A stretch of DNA of 64,000 nt from Polynucleobacter sp. IMCC 30228 (GCF_021395205.1 NZ_JAJVCS010000006.1:1-64000); one strand, 5' to 3'; shown: positions 34,651 to 43,551, numbered from the stretch's first letter. Translations and numbers: made by a program. Notes: generated by a model from the letters alone, not told the origin.

Positions 34651-34878
34651 TTACTTCTTCGCTGCAGGTGCTGCCGCCATGGGTGCTGCCATGGGTGCTG
34701 CCATCGTTGCTGCTGAACTCGCCATCATCGGTGCATTGCCTTGTAAAAAAGCTTTGACCCAAGTGGTGTTAGAAACAATTGCTAAGTGAACGCAGAAAGA
34801 GCTAATCGCTACAGCTGCAATAAAAATAGGAATGCCAACAGTGGGTTTTACAACGGTCCACATTTTTCCGTAAATCAT
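34651..34878 (-). CDS. pucA: Light-harvesting LH2 alpha subunit
   Basis: The 75-residue peptide aligns without a gap with the LH2 alpha of Rhodoblastus (Rps.) acidophilus as I remember it: KMWTVVKPTVGIP, then VAISSFCVH with the bacteriochlorophyll ligand His31, then SNTTW. At positions 44-45 it has Phe-Leu where B850 proteins have aromatic hydrogen-bonding residues. The C-terminus (about 48-75) is a long Ala/Met/Pro-rich tail (AAPMAAPMAAAPAAKK) like the extended alpha of Rubrivivax gelatinosus. The start follows GAGGAG, 15 bases after pucB. It is LH2-type, not LH1, by the N-terminal motif and the lack of the LH1 pattern. Confidence 0.93.
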   Translation of the reverse strand: MIYGKMWTVVKPTVGIPIFIAAVAISSFCVHLAIVSNTTWVKAFLQGNAPMMASSAATMAAPMAAPMAAAPAAKK

Positions 34879-34893
34879 ATTGATCTCCTCTTT

Positions 34894-35043
34894 TTATTTA
34901 AGCCAAGGCGAGTAGATATAAGCCAGTAAATGGGCAAGAGCTGCGATCATGCCGAAAAACTGGGTCCCTTGAATCAGATTGCGGTGCAACTCTTCCGATT
35001 CAGCGTCGTTTAAGCCCGTAAGGCTTACATTTCCGTTTGACAT
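34894..35043 (-). CDS. pucB: Light-harvesting LH2 beta subunit
   Basis: The 49-residue peptide has the LH beta pattern: an acidic N-terminal helix (LNDAESEELHRNLIQGT) with conserved His20, one membrane helix with the bacteriochlorophyll ligand His38 (AALAHLLAYIYSPWL), and terminal Lys. It forms an alpha-beta heterodimer with PucA in a ring antenna in the cytoplasmic membrane. Compared with acidophilus LH2 beta, the residue equivalent to Arg20 (B800 hydrogen bond) is Gln28. ATG 35043 follows GGGGAG. It is the first gene of the puc operon, about 100 bases downstream of the promoter. Confidence 0.94.
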   Translation of the reverse strand: MSNGNVSLTGLNDAESEELHRNLIQGTQFFGMIAALAHLLAYIYSPWLK

Positions 35044-35150
35044 TGTTTTTGTCTCCCCTAGAAAGACGAACTACTTTCGTGCCAAACCCGCACGAGGGTT
35101 TTATGACTAAAGCCAACTGCATGAAACTGTAAAACCACTTCGACTACATG

Positions 35151-35168
35151 TGTAATATAAAAATTACA
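35151..35168. promoter_or_regulatory. PpsR/CrtJ-type box 1, over the puc -10
   Basis: TGTAATATAAAAATTACA is a perfect TGT-N12-ACA palindrome, the recognition pattern of the photosynthesis repressor PpsR/CrtJ. It covers the -10 hexamer. An eight-base gap separates it from box 2, the spacing common for cooperative PpsR binding. Confidence 0.78.
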
Positions 35169-35182
35169 CTTCGACTTGTCAA
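35154..35182 (-). promoter_or_regulatory. Sigma-70 promoter of the puc operon
   Basis: On the minus strand TTGACA (35182-35177) and TATATT (35159-35154) are separated by 17 bases, a near-perfect sigma-70 promoter. Transcription would start near 35147, giving a leader of about 104 bases before pucB. Both hexamers are embedded in TGT-N12-ACA boxes, so a repressor would compete directly with RNA polymerase. Confidence 0.8.
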
Positions 35183-35194
35183 CAAAATTTTACA
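35177..35194. promoter_or_regulatory. PpsR/CrtJ-type box 2, over the puc -35
   Basis: TGTCAACAAAATTTTACA is a second perfect TGT-N12-ACA palindrome. Its TGTCAA end is the -35 hexamer read on the other strand. Confidence 0.8.
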
Positions 35195-35240
35195 GATTTT
35201 GCAGATAAACCACCTAGGGGATATACCTATATAGATAAAG

Positions 35241-35269
35241 GACAATAGCCCCGCTGAGGGGCTATTGTC
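35241..35269 (-). terminator. Hairpin terminator after tctA
   Basis: GACAATAGCCCC and GGGGCTATTGTC form a perfect 12-bp stem with loop GCTGA, about 45 bases after the tctA stop. On the minus strand it is followed by CTTTATCT, a weak T tract. It insulates the puc promoter from the tct operon. Confidence 0.7.
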
Positions 35270-35315
35270 TGTAGGGCGCTGATGGGGGAGGCTGGGTCTT
35301 GTTGGGGGGGATTAA

Positions 35316-36821
35316 CTAGCTAATACCCGCTTTTACAGCGCGTTTTTTGGTGAATTTGCCAATTAAAGGCCAGATTAAGAGGCCTAAGGCGAGGGCCGTA
35401 ATGGTACCAACTAGGTAATTTGAGAAAAAGATCTCTAAGCTACCCTGGGAGAGCAACATCGACTGGCGGAAGGAATCTTCAGCTCGGTCACCCAGCACTA
35501 ACGCCAAAACCATCGGTGCCATTGGGTAATCTAGCTTCTTAAAAAGATAGCCCAAGACACCAAAACCCATCATCAACCAAACATCGAAATTCGCGTTATG
35601 AACGGTATAAGCCCCGACCGCACAGATCACAATAATGACGGGTGCAATGATCGAAAAGGGAATACGCAAAATCGATGCAAACAAAGGTACGCAGGTTAAA
35701 ACGACAAATAACCCTGCCAAATTACCCAAATACATACTGGCAATTAAGCCCCAAACAAAGTCTGGTTTCTCGACAAACAGTAAGGGACCCGGCTGCAAAC
35801 CCCAAATTAATAGGCCACCCAATAACACGGCTGCCGTGGGCGAACCTGGGATGCCCAAAGAAAGCATTGGCAACAAGGCGGCAGTGCCAGCTGCATGGGC
35901 CGCTGTTTCGGGAGCGATAATACCCTCCATCTCACCCTTGCCAAAGTTTTCGCCCCGCTTAGAAACCCGTTTTGCCACGCCATAAGACATAAAAGAGGCG
36001 GGAGTTGCCCCACCAGGCGTAATACCCATCCAGCAGCCAATTAAACAACTGCGTAAGGAAGTAGCCCAATATTTGGGTAACTGCTTCCAAGTCTCCCAAA
36101 CAATTTGACTACGAATCTTGGCGGTTGCCCCAGAAAATGACAGGCCCTCTTCCATCGATAAAAGAATTTCGCCAATGCCAAATAAGCCGATCACCGCAAT
36201 TAAGAAATCAAAACCACGCATTAATTCAGGATTGCCAAAAGTTAAGCGTAATTGACCAGTAACTGTGTCCATGCCAACCGTAGCCAAGGCAAAACCCAGC
36301 ATCATGGCGGAAATTACTTTAAACGGTGAGCCTTTATTCATTCCTACGAAACTACAGAAGGTTAAAAAATAAACAGCAAAAAATTCAGGTGGCCCGAATT
36401 GCAAAGCAAACTTCGCCACCAATGGCGCCAAGAAAGTGATCATCACAATGGCAAAAAATGCGCCCACAAATGAAGAAGTAAAAGCCGTGGTTAAGGCAGC
36501 CCCTGCTTTTCCATTACGCGCCATTGGATAACCGTCAAATGTCGTTGCCACCGACCATGGTTCGCCAGGAATATTAAATAAGATCGAAGTAATTGCTCCG
36601 CCAAACAAAGCGCCCCAATAAATACACGAGAGCATGATGATGGCTGAAGTAGGTGGCATCGTAAAGGTGAGCGGCAATAAAATCGCAATGCCGTTGGCGC
36701 CGCCTAAACCTGGTAATACGCCAATGATCACGCCCAACGTTACGCCAACGAGCATCAGCAATAAATTAAACGGTGTCATTGCAACCGCAAAGCCCTGAAA
36801 CAATAAATTAATTTCTTCCAA
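35316..36821 (-). CDS. tctA: Tripartite tricarboxylate transporter, large membrane subunit
   Basis: TctA is the large integral membrane component of the TTT family, which imports tricarboxylates or related acids with a cation gradient. The 501-residue protein has about 11-12 helices and the conserved segments LPGLGGANGIAILLPLTF, YWGALFGGAITSILFNIPGEPWSVATTFDGYPM, GWGITPGGATPASFMSYG-type (here GCWMGITPGGATPASFMSYG) and ETAAHAAGTAALLPMLSLGIPGSPTAAVLLGG in the second half. It lies 42 bases after tctB. The substrate is set by TctC. Confidence 0.95.
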   Translation of the reverse strand: MEEINLLFQGFAVAMTPFNLLLMLVGVTLGVIIGVLPGLGGANGIAILLPLTFTMPPTSAIIMLSCIYWGALFGGAITSILFNIPGEPWSVATTFDGYPMARNGKAGAALTTAFTSSFVGAFFAIVMITFLAPLVAKFALQFGPPEFFAVYFLTFCSFVGMNKGSPFKVISAMMLGFALATVGMDTVTGQLRLTFGNPELMRGFDFLIAVIGLFGIGEILLSMEEGLSFSGATAKIRSQIVWETWKQLPKYWATSLRSCLIGCWMGITPGGATPASFMSYGVAKRVSKRGENFGKGEMEGIIAPETAAHAAGTAALLPMLSLGIPGSPTAAVLLGGLLIWGLQPGPLLFVEKPDFVWGLIASMYLGNLAGLFVVLTCVPLFASILRIPFSIIAPVIIVICAVGAYTVHNANFDVWLMMGFGVLGYLFKKLDYPMAPMVLALVLGDRAEDSFRQSMLLSQGSLEIFFSNYLVGTITALALGLLIWPLIGKFTKKRAVKAGIS

Positions 36822-36863
36822 CGTAAACTCCTAAAAATGCCGTGCAACTATCTATGTAAATTT

Positions 36864-37382
36864 TTATTGCATACCTAAAAAGGTTAAGGGGTTAAACCAA
36901 GAGCCATGCGGTAGTGGTACCTGAAACCAGATTTCAAAGAGGACATATAAGGCCACACTCACCCCCACACCAACGGCAATCGCCTTCCAGTAAGCGTACT
37001 TACCTAGCCAAACCATAAATACGGCAATGTAAATTGCAGCTGACACATAAATGCCAATGAGTTGCACGCCCAAGACAAAAACAAGGGCTGGAAGAAAAAC
37101 CGCCATCACTTGACGGAACGGCTCTTTTTCAACAAAAGCGTCGTCTTTTTTTTGCTTGTTTTGAAATACTGCTTGATACAAAGTAACCGTACTTGAAAGC
37201 AAAATAATTAAGCTAATGTAAAAAGGAAAGTAGCCCGATTGTGGTCCATCACTGCCCCACGATGCACCTAACTTAATACTGCCAGTCATTACCACAAATC
37301 CAAATATTAAAAATAGTAAGGCAGTAATAATTTCCATCGTTCTAACGCTAACGACCATTTCTTGCTTTGCAGGTTCAGACAT
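36864..37382 (-). CDS. tctB: Tripartite tricarboxylate transporter, small membrane subunit
   Basis: TctB is the small four-helix component of the TTT system. The 172-residue protein has helices near 12-35, 50-70, 90-115 and 125-150, and segments ALLFLIFGFVVMTGSIKLG and GPQSGYFPFYISLIILLSS typical of the family. It lies between tctC and tctA, in the usual gene order C-B-A. Confidence 0.9.
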   Translation of the reverse strand: MSEPAKQEMVVSVRTMEIITALLFLIFGFVVMTGSIKLGASWGSDGPQSGYFPFYISLIILLSSTVTLYQAVFQNKQKKDDAFVEKEPFRQVMAVFLPALVFVLGVQLIGIYVSAAIYIAVFMVWLGKYAYWKAIAVGVGVSVALYVLFEIWFQVPLPHGSWFNPLTFLGMQ

Positions 37383-37416
37383 AGTTCAATCGATTAAAGA
37401 TAAAGTATTTAAATAA

Positions 37417-37452
37417 AATAAAGCTTCTAAATATCGCAGTAGAAGCCTTATT
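37417..37452 (-). terminator. Attenuator-like hairpin between tctC and tctB
   Basis: AATAAAGCTTCTA pairs with TAGAAGCCTTATT with one mismatch. On the minus strand it begins 13 bases after the tctC stop and is followed by TTTATTT. Partial termination here would give more periplasmic TctC than membrane subunits. Confidence 0.55.
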
Positions 37453-37464
37453 GACTAACAATGA

Positions 37465-38466
37465 TTACTGCGCGATAAAGCCCGCTTCTTTCATGAGCTT
37501 GACGTGTAAAGCCTCATTTTTACCAAGCCAATTTACATATTCCTGACCAGTCATAAAGGTTTGGTTAAAGGCGCCGTCAGCCATAAATTTCTTCCACTCT
37601 GGCGTCTCGCGTACCTTTTTGAGAACACCAATGAAGTAATCAACTTGATCTTGGGATACTCCAGGCGACATAAAAATACCGCGCAACATTACATAGTCGG
37701 TTGGTACGCCAACTTCTTTACAAGTAGGTACGTCATACCAAGATTGAGTGGGAGTAATTTTTTCTTTATAGGGCATGCGCTTTTCATCAAATACGCACAA
37801 GGCCCGTAATTTGCCTGCTCGCCATTGCGCAACTGCTTCAATCGGATTATTGACGGAAGAGTCAATGTGATTACCAACTAACTGCACTGCCACATCACCA
37901 CCCCCCTTGAAAGGAATGTAGGTAAATTTGGTACCGGTAGCCTTTTCTAAGGCAACGGTAATAATTTGATCTTCTTGTTTAGAGCCGGTACCCCCCATTT
38001 TAAATTTACCTGGGCCGGCAGCCTTAGCCGCATCAATAAACTCTTTCGCAGTTTTATACGGTTTTTCCGCGTTATCCCACAAAACAAATTGATCTAAAGC
38101 CATCATCGCTACTGGCGTCATATCGCGCCAATTAAATGGCACCCCGGTTGCCAAAGGCGTAGTGAATAAATTAGAAAGCGTAATAACAATTTTATGGGGG
38201 TCGCCTTTAGCTTCTTTCATTGCCAAGAAGCCTTCTGCACCTGCGCCAGCTGCTTTATTGACTGGAATAACTGATTGTTTCATCAAATTATTTTTAGTAA
38301 TGATGCCTTGAATCATGCGTGCCATTTGATCGGCCCCGCCACCTGGGCCGGCAGGAATAATAAATTCAACTGGTTTAGTAGGTTCCCAAGCTGCCCAAGC
38401 TGGGTTAATGCTAATAGTTGCTACTGCGACACTAATAGCTAAAAATAACCGATTTTGTTGTTTCAT
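37465..38466 (-). CDS. tctC: Tripartite tricarboxylate transporter, periplasmic binding protein
   Basis: TctC is the periplasmic solute receptor (Bug family) of the TTT system. The 333-residue protein has a signal peptide (LFLAISVAVATISINPAWA-AW), the first ligand loop VEFIIPAGPGGGADQMARMI, the segment GTGSKQEDQIITVALEKATGTKFTYIPFKGGGDV and the later ligand loop around VNNPIEAVAQWRAGKLRALCVF. The ligand is a carboxylate but cannot be named. No tctDE two-component pair lies nearby. Confidence 0.94.
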   Translation of the reverse strand: MKQQNRLFLAISVAVATISINPAWAAWEPTKPVEFIIPAGPGGGADQMARMIQGIITKNNLMKQSVIPVNKAAGAGAEGFLAMKEAKGDPHKIVITLSNLFTTPLATGVPFNWRDMTPVAMMALDQFVLWDNAEKPYKTAKEFIDAAKAAGPGKFKMGGTGSKQEDQIITVALEKATGTKFTYIPFKGGGDVAVQLVGNHIDSSVNNPIEAVAQWRAGKLRALCVFDEKRMPYKEKITPTQSWYDVPTCKEVGVPTDYVMLRGIFMSPGVSQDQVDYFIGVLKKVRETPEWKKFMADGAFNQTFMTGQEYVNWLGKNEALHVKLMKEAGFIAQ

Positions 38467-38621
38467 GAATCCCCTCCATTAATGTTAGTTCCCAATCTTA
38501 CCTTGACTGTTAAGAACTGATGCGCTGATTTTTCTTTAAAAAAGGCAAACTTCTGTTGACCAGCATCAATAAAAAAAACTTCTGTGGCTGGCGGGGGGCA
38601 ATACTTAGTAAAAACCCCTAC

Positions 38622-38987
38622 TTAATTGAGGACCTTATAACCACGACCTCTTAGGCAATTAGTCACCACGGCTTCTTGAGCCTTATTGCCTTGATAAAGT
38701 CCATAGCCACCGCCAACAATGGCACCAACCCCGGCAGACTGAGCAATATTAGAGCCCGTGCCGCCTGCCACTAACCCCAATAAAGCGCCAGCAGCTACTC
38801 CCATGGCCGCATCAGTAAGACCAGACTTTGCTGCCCCATCTTGCTGAGTTGCATAAGCCTGACACTGCTGTAAATCGGTATCGTATTTAGCCTGATTAAC
38901 GCCCTGCATATCGACGATCGGCTTGACATTGGCCCCAGCGCAGGCCACTAAAAATAATGGGGTGAAAAAAAGTGCAAAGGCTTTCAT
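38622..38987 (-). CDS. Glycine-zipper lipoprotein
   Basis: The 121-residue protein has a lipobox (FLVAC, Cys16), a short helical part (YDTDLQQCQAYATQQ), and a glycine-zipper membrane motif (AAMGVAAGALLGLVAGGTGSN, then VGAIVGGGYGLYQG), ending in NCLRGRGYKVL. Proteins of this kind sit in the outer membrane; some are related to the SlyB/OmpA-like zipper families. No partner gene indicates a specific role. Confidence 0.8.
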   Translation of the reverse strand: MKAFALFFTPLFLVACAGANVKPIVDMQGVNQAKYDTDLQQCQAYATQQDGAAKSGLTDAAMGVAAGALLGLVAGGTGSNIAQSAGVGAIVGGGYGLYQGNKAQEAVVTNCLRGRGYKVLN

Positions 38988-39111
38988 GTCTATTTCCTTT
39001 TCTATCGCAGATTAAAACGGCAGCCTAATTATTTCAGCCTAATTATTTAATACGGTGATCAACTCTCTTGGCACTAGTATATTGAAATTGGTGCTAAATG
39101 GTACTAACAGG

Positions 39112-39187
39112 TGGTGCCGGAAAGAGGAATCGAACCTCCGACCTTCGCATTACGAATGCGCTGCTCTACCAACTGAGCTATTCCGGC
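39112..39187 (-). tRNA. tRNA-Thr(CGT)
   Basis: On the minus strand the acceptor GCCGGAA pairs with TTCCGGC and an encoded ACCA follows. The D arm AGCTCAGTTGGTAGAGCA, anticodon loop TTCGTAA (CGT, decoding ACG) and T arm GGAGGTTCGATTCCTCT are all present. Length is 76 nt. It closely resembles E. coli thrW. Confidence 0.96.
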
Positions 39188-39205
39188 TTAACTCTAATAG
39201 AAATT

Positions 39206-40198
39206 TTAGCTTAGGGGTAAATGATAAGCACGTAACAGTTCAATTTCTTCAGCCGCGCCCAGCATTACTGATACCCGCTGATGAAGCGCAGTCGGCTGAA
39301 TTTCTAAAATTCGCTGTTTACCGTCAATCGCCTGCCCGCCGGCTTGTTCCACTAAAAAACTCAGTGGATTTGCTTCATACATTAACCGTAACTTTCCTGG
39401 CTTATTGGGCTCACGCTGATCCCATGGGTACATAAATACACCGCCGCGCATCAAGACTCGATGCACATCGGCCACCATCGAGGCGATCCAACGCATATTA
39501 AAATCTTTTGCCCGCACCCCAGTTGTGCCAGCTAGACACTCTTCAATATAGCGTTGCACTGGTTTAGCCCAGTGCCGTAGATTCGACATATTGATGGCAA
39601 ATTCTTTGGCAGCTTGTGGAATGCTGATGCCCTGTTTTATTAAAATAAATTGGTCTGTTAATGGATCCAGCGTGAAAAGGTCAACGCCCGCGCCTAAGCT
39701 CATTACTAAAGTTGTTTGTGGGCCATACACCACATATCCAGCAGCGACTTGCTGCGAACCTGCTTGCAAGAAATCATTTGGCTCTAGTGGCACATTAGGA
39801 GTAGGTTTTTTTAAAATAGAAAAAATCGTACCAATCGATACATTCACATCAATATTAGAAGAGCCATCCAGCGGATCGAATAAAATTAAATAATCCCCGC
39901 TACCCGACCCCACGGTAATGGGCAACTCCATTTCTTCTGAGGCAATGCCTGCTAGAGCGCTACAGCCGCTCAGCTCTGCAATTAAGGCATCGTTGGCAAT
40001 GATATCTAGCTTTTGTTGTATCTCCCCTTGCACATTGTCAGTACCAGCCGTGCCCAACAAGCCAATGAGGGGGCCTTGGGCAACTGCTTGACTCAAGCCG
40101 ATACAAGCTTGGCTTAGCGCCAACAATAGCTCTTGTAATCCCACTGGCAAAGCTTGATCTTGAAGACGGAATGCGGCTAAATAGGATTTGAAATTCAT
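39206..40198 (-). CDS. fbp: Fructose-1,6-bisphosphatase class I
   Basis: Fbp removes the 1-phosphate of fructose 1,6-bisphosphate in gluconeogenesis. The 330-residue protein has the metal-binding motif [23 protein letters not shown] (in pieces near 105-130), ASEEMELP earlier, and the substrate loop [25 protein letters not shown], ending in [16 protein letters not shown]. It lies five bases after pepN and is likely co-transcribed. Confidence 0.96.
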   Translation of the reverse strand: MNFKSYLAAFRLQDQALPVGLQELLLALSQACIGLSQAVAQGPLIGLLGTAGTDNVQGEIQQKLDIIANDALIAELSGCSALAGIASEEMELPITVGSGSGDYLILFDPLDGSSNIDVNVSIGTIFSILKKPTPNVPLEPNDFLQAGSQQVAAGYVVYGPQTTLVMSLGAGVDLFTLDPLTDQFILIKQGISIPQAAKEFAINMSNLRHWAKPVQRYIEECLAGTTGVRAKDFNMRWIASMVADVHRVLMRGGVFMYPWDQREPNKPGKLRLMYEANPLSFLVEQAGGQAIDGKQRILEIQPTALHQRVSVMLGAAEEIELLRAYHLPLS

Positions 40199-40202
40199 CT
40201 GC

Positions 40203-42851
40203 TTATTCTAGAGCTTTATTCACTACCTCTCGCACATCAGCCGAAAGATTAGCGTTTGCTGCCACCTGCTCTAAAGCTGCCCGCATCTTGCTTTGATAAG
40301 GCTCGGCAAAAGAACGCCAACGGTCAGCAGCGCGCGCTAAGCGGGCTGCTACTTGCGGATTAATTAAATCAAGCGCTTGCACAGTTTCTGCCCAAAAAGC
40401 ATAGCCGCTACCATCCCATTGATGAAACCCTGCTGGATTAGCTAGACAAAAAGCATGTATTAAGCTCCGCACCCGATTAGGGTTAGTCATTTTAAAAGCA
40501 GGATGATTTCGTAAACTGCGGATTCGCTCTAAGGGGGCATCAAGCGAGCACATGGCCTGCAAAGTAAACCATTTATCTATCACTAGTGGATTATCAGCAA
40601 AGCGCTGATAAAAATCAGCTAAACAATCTGTCGCTTTAGATGCGCCCTGCAATACCAAGGCAGCGAGAGCACCAAAACGATCGGTCATATTGTTGGCTTG
40701 CTGATATTGATCAAGCGCCAATTGCTGAATACTGAGGTCTTGCGGATTCGCTAATAACAACATACTTAAAGCAAGATTTTTTAAAGCACGCTTGCCTACA
40801 CTAACTGAATCAGGCGAGTAAGGCCCCGAAGTTTGCATCTGTTGATAAGCACGGAGCCAATCGGGCTGCAGGGTTTTAGCTAGGGCTAGGCGATACGCCT
40901 GCCTCGCTGCATAAATTTGTAAAGGCTCAATCGATACGCAGTGCTCGTACAAATAACTTTCAGCAGGTAAGGTAAAGACCAAATCTTTAAATGCGGGATC
41001 TAATTCCGCGTCAAGCAGAATGCTACGATAGGCGGCAAGAAGACGCGCATCAGGCAAACGTCCAGCTAAGATTAATTCTAATGCCAGTTTCTGTGCCGCC
41101 TCCCAACGATTAAAGGGGTCATCGTCACCTGCTAGCAACATCAATAAATCGGTTTCACTCTGTGCAAAATCTAAAATAATGGGTGCAGAAAACCCACGGT
41201 TAAGCGACAGAATGGGCCGTTGGGGCACATCATAAAAAGTCCAAGTTTGTGAGCTGGCACTGAATTCTAATAGTTGTTCTGTGCCACATGGTTGTATTTG
41301 ACTGGGCTGTGGATTTGCTCGTGTATTAGCAGATAAGTTTTGTACGGGTACAAACAAACGCATTAATAGTGGAATTAAAAATGGCTTAAGCTCTGCCTGG
41401 CTTGCCTTCGAGGTGCAAGTTTGGGTTAAGGTTAATTGATATTGCTGCGTAGTTGAGTCGTAATTTTCTCCGACCTTTACGCGTGGAGTGCCAGCTTGGC
41501 TATACCAAGCCTCAAATTGACTTAAATCTCGTCCATTAGCATCTGCCATCGCAGCTAAAAATTCATCGCAAGTGACTGCTTGTCCATCATGTCGTTTAAA
41601 GTAAAGATCCATGCCTTTACGAAAACCATCGCGACCTAATAAAGTTTGGTACATGCGCACGACCTCTGCGCCTTTTTCATAAATCGTTACGGTATAAAAA
41701 TTATTAATTTCTTGATAGGCATCAGGTCTTACTGGGTGGGCCATTGGACCAGCATCTTCAGGAAACTGCGCCGCTCGTAATAAGCGCACATCGGCAATGC
41801 GACTAACTGCCCTACCCGACTCACTACCAATTTGATCAGCTGAAAATTCTTGATCTCGAAAAACAGTTAAGCCTTCTTTTAATGACAACTGAAACCAATC
41901 ACGACAAGTGACCCGATTGCCAGTCCAGTTATGAAAATATTCATGCGCAACCACACTTTCAATGCCTGCAAAATCAGCATCGGTTGCTGTCTCTGGCTGG
42001 GCCAGCACATACTTGGTGTTGAAAATATTTAAGCCTTTATTTTCCATGGCCCCCATATTGAAATCGCTCACCGCCACAATCATGAAGCGCTCTAAGTCAA
42101 GCTCTAAACCAAATCGTTTTTCATCCCATTGAATCGCATGTACCAATGAATCCAAGGCATGTTGAGTTTTTTCTAAATCGTGAGGCTCAACCCATACCTG
42201 CAATAGCTTACTAGCACCGCTAGCCGCAGTGAGTTTTTTTTCTACGCACGCTAACTTACCAGCCACCAAAGCAAACAAGTAGCAGGGCTTTGGAAAAGGA
42301 TCTTCCCAAACTGCACTATGCCACCCATTTTCTAAGCGCTCGGTACTGATTAAATTTCCGTTTGAAAGTAATACCGGAAAATCAGCTTCCACTGCACGCA
42401 AAGTGACGCGATAGCGTGCCATCACATCAGGTCGATCTAAAAAGTAAGTAATCTTTCGAAATCCTTCAGCCTCGCATTGGGTAAAAAAATTACCATTCGA
42501 AACATACAGTCCCATCAAGGAGGTATTTTTAGCTGGCACACAAGCGGTGATGATTTCCAAAATAAATGCATCTTTACCTTGATTTGGTAAAGCGTGAATG
42601 GTTAATAATTCGGGCGTAATTTCAAATTGACGATGGGGGGCGCCATTAATTCGCAAGCTAATAAATTCTAGGTCTTGCCCTTGAAGCACTAGAGAAGTGT
42701 GCTCACCGGTTGTAGGTTCAACTGAAATTCGACTCTTCACAATGGTGCGCTCAGGATTAAGCGCGAAATCTAAAGCGACTTGCGTAAATGTAAAGGGTGG
42801 AGGGGTGTATTCAAGCCTGCGAAAGCTTAATGGCAAATCGTTTTTCATCAC
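40203..42851 (-). CDS. pepN: Aminopeptidase N (M1 family)
   Basis: PepN is a cytoplasmic zinc aminopeptidase of broad specificity. The 882-residue protein has the substrate motif [11 protein letters not shown], the zinc site [30 protein letters not shown] (HExxH with the distal Glu, about 300-330), the FRDQEF segment of the bacterial PepN type and the C-terminal helical solenoid. Length matches E. coli PepN (870). The start is within 12 bases of the neighbouring exporter gene stop. Confidence 0.96.
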   Translation of the reverse strand: MMKNDLPLSFRRLEYTPPPFTFTQVALDFALNPERTIVKSRISVEPTTGEHTSLVLQGQDLEFISLRINGAPHRQFEITPELLTIHALPNQGKDAFILEIITACVPAKNTSLMGLYVSNGNFFTQCEAEGFRKITYFLDRPDVMARYRVTLRAVEADFPVLLSNGNLISTERLENGWHSAVWEDPFPKPCYLFALVAGKLACVEKKLTAASGASKLLQVWVEPHDLEKTQHALDSLVHAIQWDEKRFGLELDLERFMIVAVSDFNMGAMENKGLNIFNTKYVLAQPETATDADFAGIESVVAHEYFHNWTGNRVTCRDWFQLSLKEGLTVFRDQEFSADQIGSESGRAVSRIADVRLLRAAQFPEDAGPMAHPVRPDAYQEINNFYTVTIYEKGAEVVRMYQTLLGRDGFRKGMDLYFKRHDGQAVTCDEFLAAMADANGRDLSQFEAWYSQAGTPRVKVGENYDSTTQQYQLTLTQTCTSKASQAELKPFLIPLLMRLFVPVQNLSANTRANPQPSQIQPCGTEQLLEFSASSQTWTFYDVPQRPILSLNRGFSAPIILDFAQSETDLLMLLAGDDDPFNRWEAAQKLALELILAGRLPDARLLAAYRSILLDAELDPAFKDLVFTLPAESYLYEHCVSIEPLQIYAARQAYRLALAKTLQPDWLRAYQQMQTSGPYSPDSVSVGKRALKNLALSMLLLANPQDLSIQQLALDQYQQANNMTDRFGALAALVLQGASKATDCLADFYQRFADNPLVIDKWFTLQAMCSLDAPLERIRSLRNHPAFKMTNPNRVRSLIHAFCLANPAGFHQWDGSGYAFWAETVQALDLINPQVAARLARAADRWRSFAEPYQSKMRAALEQVAANANLSADVREVVNKALE

Positions 42852-42863
42852 CGTATTGTAGGC

Positions 42864-43442
42864 TTAGGCGAAAATGAAGGTGCCCACCCCTAAGGCGATA
42901 AACACTACTGCTGCTATGGCATGCACCCATTGAATTGGTAGGCGCTCGGTAAATTTACGCCCCAACCAAACTGCTGGAATATTGGCTAACATCATCCCTA
43001 CTGTGGTACCTAAGGTTACTGAAGTCACGCTGTCGTAGCGAGCGCCGAGCGCAATTGTCGCAATTTGGGTTTTATCACCCATTTCTGCCAAAAAGAAAAT
43101 AGTCGTGGTAAAAATAAAAACTGGCCACGCTCGATTCGCGACGCGCCGCTCTTTGCTTTCATGGAAATGATCTGGAATCAGCAACCAGAAACCAATCAAT
43201 AAAAAACCGACCCCCAAAATCCACTGCATGACAATGGGGCTCAGTAAGTCTGCTACCCAATGACCCGCCAATGCAGCGCCTGCATGATTAAACAAGGTGG
43301 CAAGCAAAATTCCACCAATAATGGGCCCAGCTTGTTTGGGATATCGCGCGGCCAACATTAAAGACAGAAGTTGCGTTTTATCGCCAATTTCAGCCAAAGC
43401 GACGACCGAGCTTGAAACGATGAAGGCTGAAAAATCAAACAT
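42864..43442 (-). CDS. GDT1/UPF0016-family cation (Mn2+) exporter
   Basis: The 192-residue protein has six membrane helices in two repeats, each with the family signature E-x-G-D-K-T: AEIGDKTQLLSLMLAARYP near 17 and AEMGDKTQIATIALGARYD near 115. Bacterial members (MneA/Mnx) export Mn2+. No yybP-ykoY manganese riboswitch is evident in the 109 bases upstream. It shares a leftward run with pepN and fbp. Confidence 0.9.
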   Translation of the reverse strand: MFDFSAFIVSSSVVALAEIGDKTQLLSLMLAARYPKQAGPIIGGILLATLFNHAGAALAGHWVADLLSPIVMQWILGVGFLLIGFWLLIPDHFHESKERRVANRAWPVFIFTTTIFFLAEMGDKTQIATIALGARYDSVTSVTLGTTVGMMLANIPAVWLGRKFTERLPIQWVHAIAAVVFIALGVGTFIFA

Positions 43443-43551
43443 ATTCGACCATTTAGTTAATTACTATTGAGATCTTTAATTAATACAATTTGGCTATTAA
43501 GCTGAAGAATCATACACTCTCCAATATTCAAAAGCATATTGAAGGATAGTA

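Noticed and set aside
34598..34789. 63-codon plus-strand Ala-rich frame opposite pucA
   Set aside because: It is a shadow of the Ala/Pro tail of PucA and the hairpin; no start signal.
34651..35043. LH1 (pufBA) rather than LH2
   Set aside because: The alpha subunit aligns without gaps to LH2 alpha, pucC follows directly and no pufLM is present.
39055..39435. 126-codon plus-strand frame near tRNA-Thr
   Set aside because: It runs through the tRNA gene and into fbp on the other strand.
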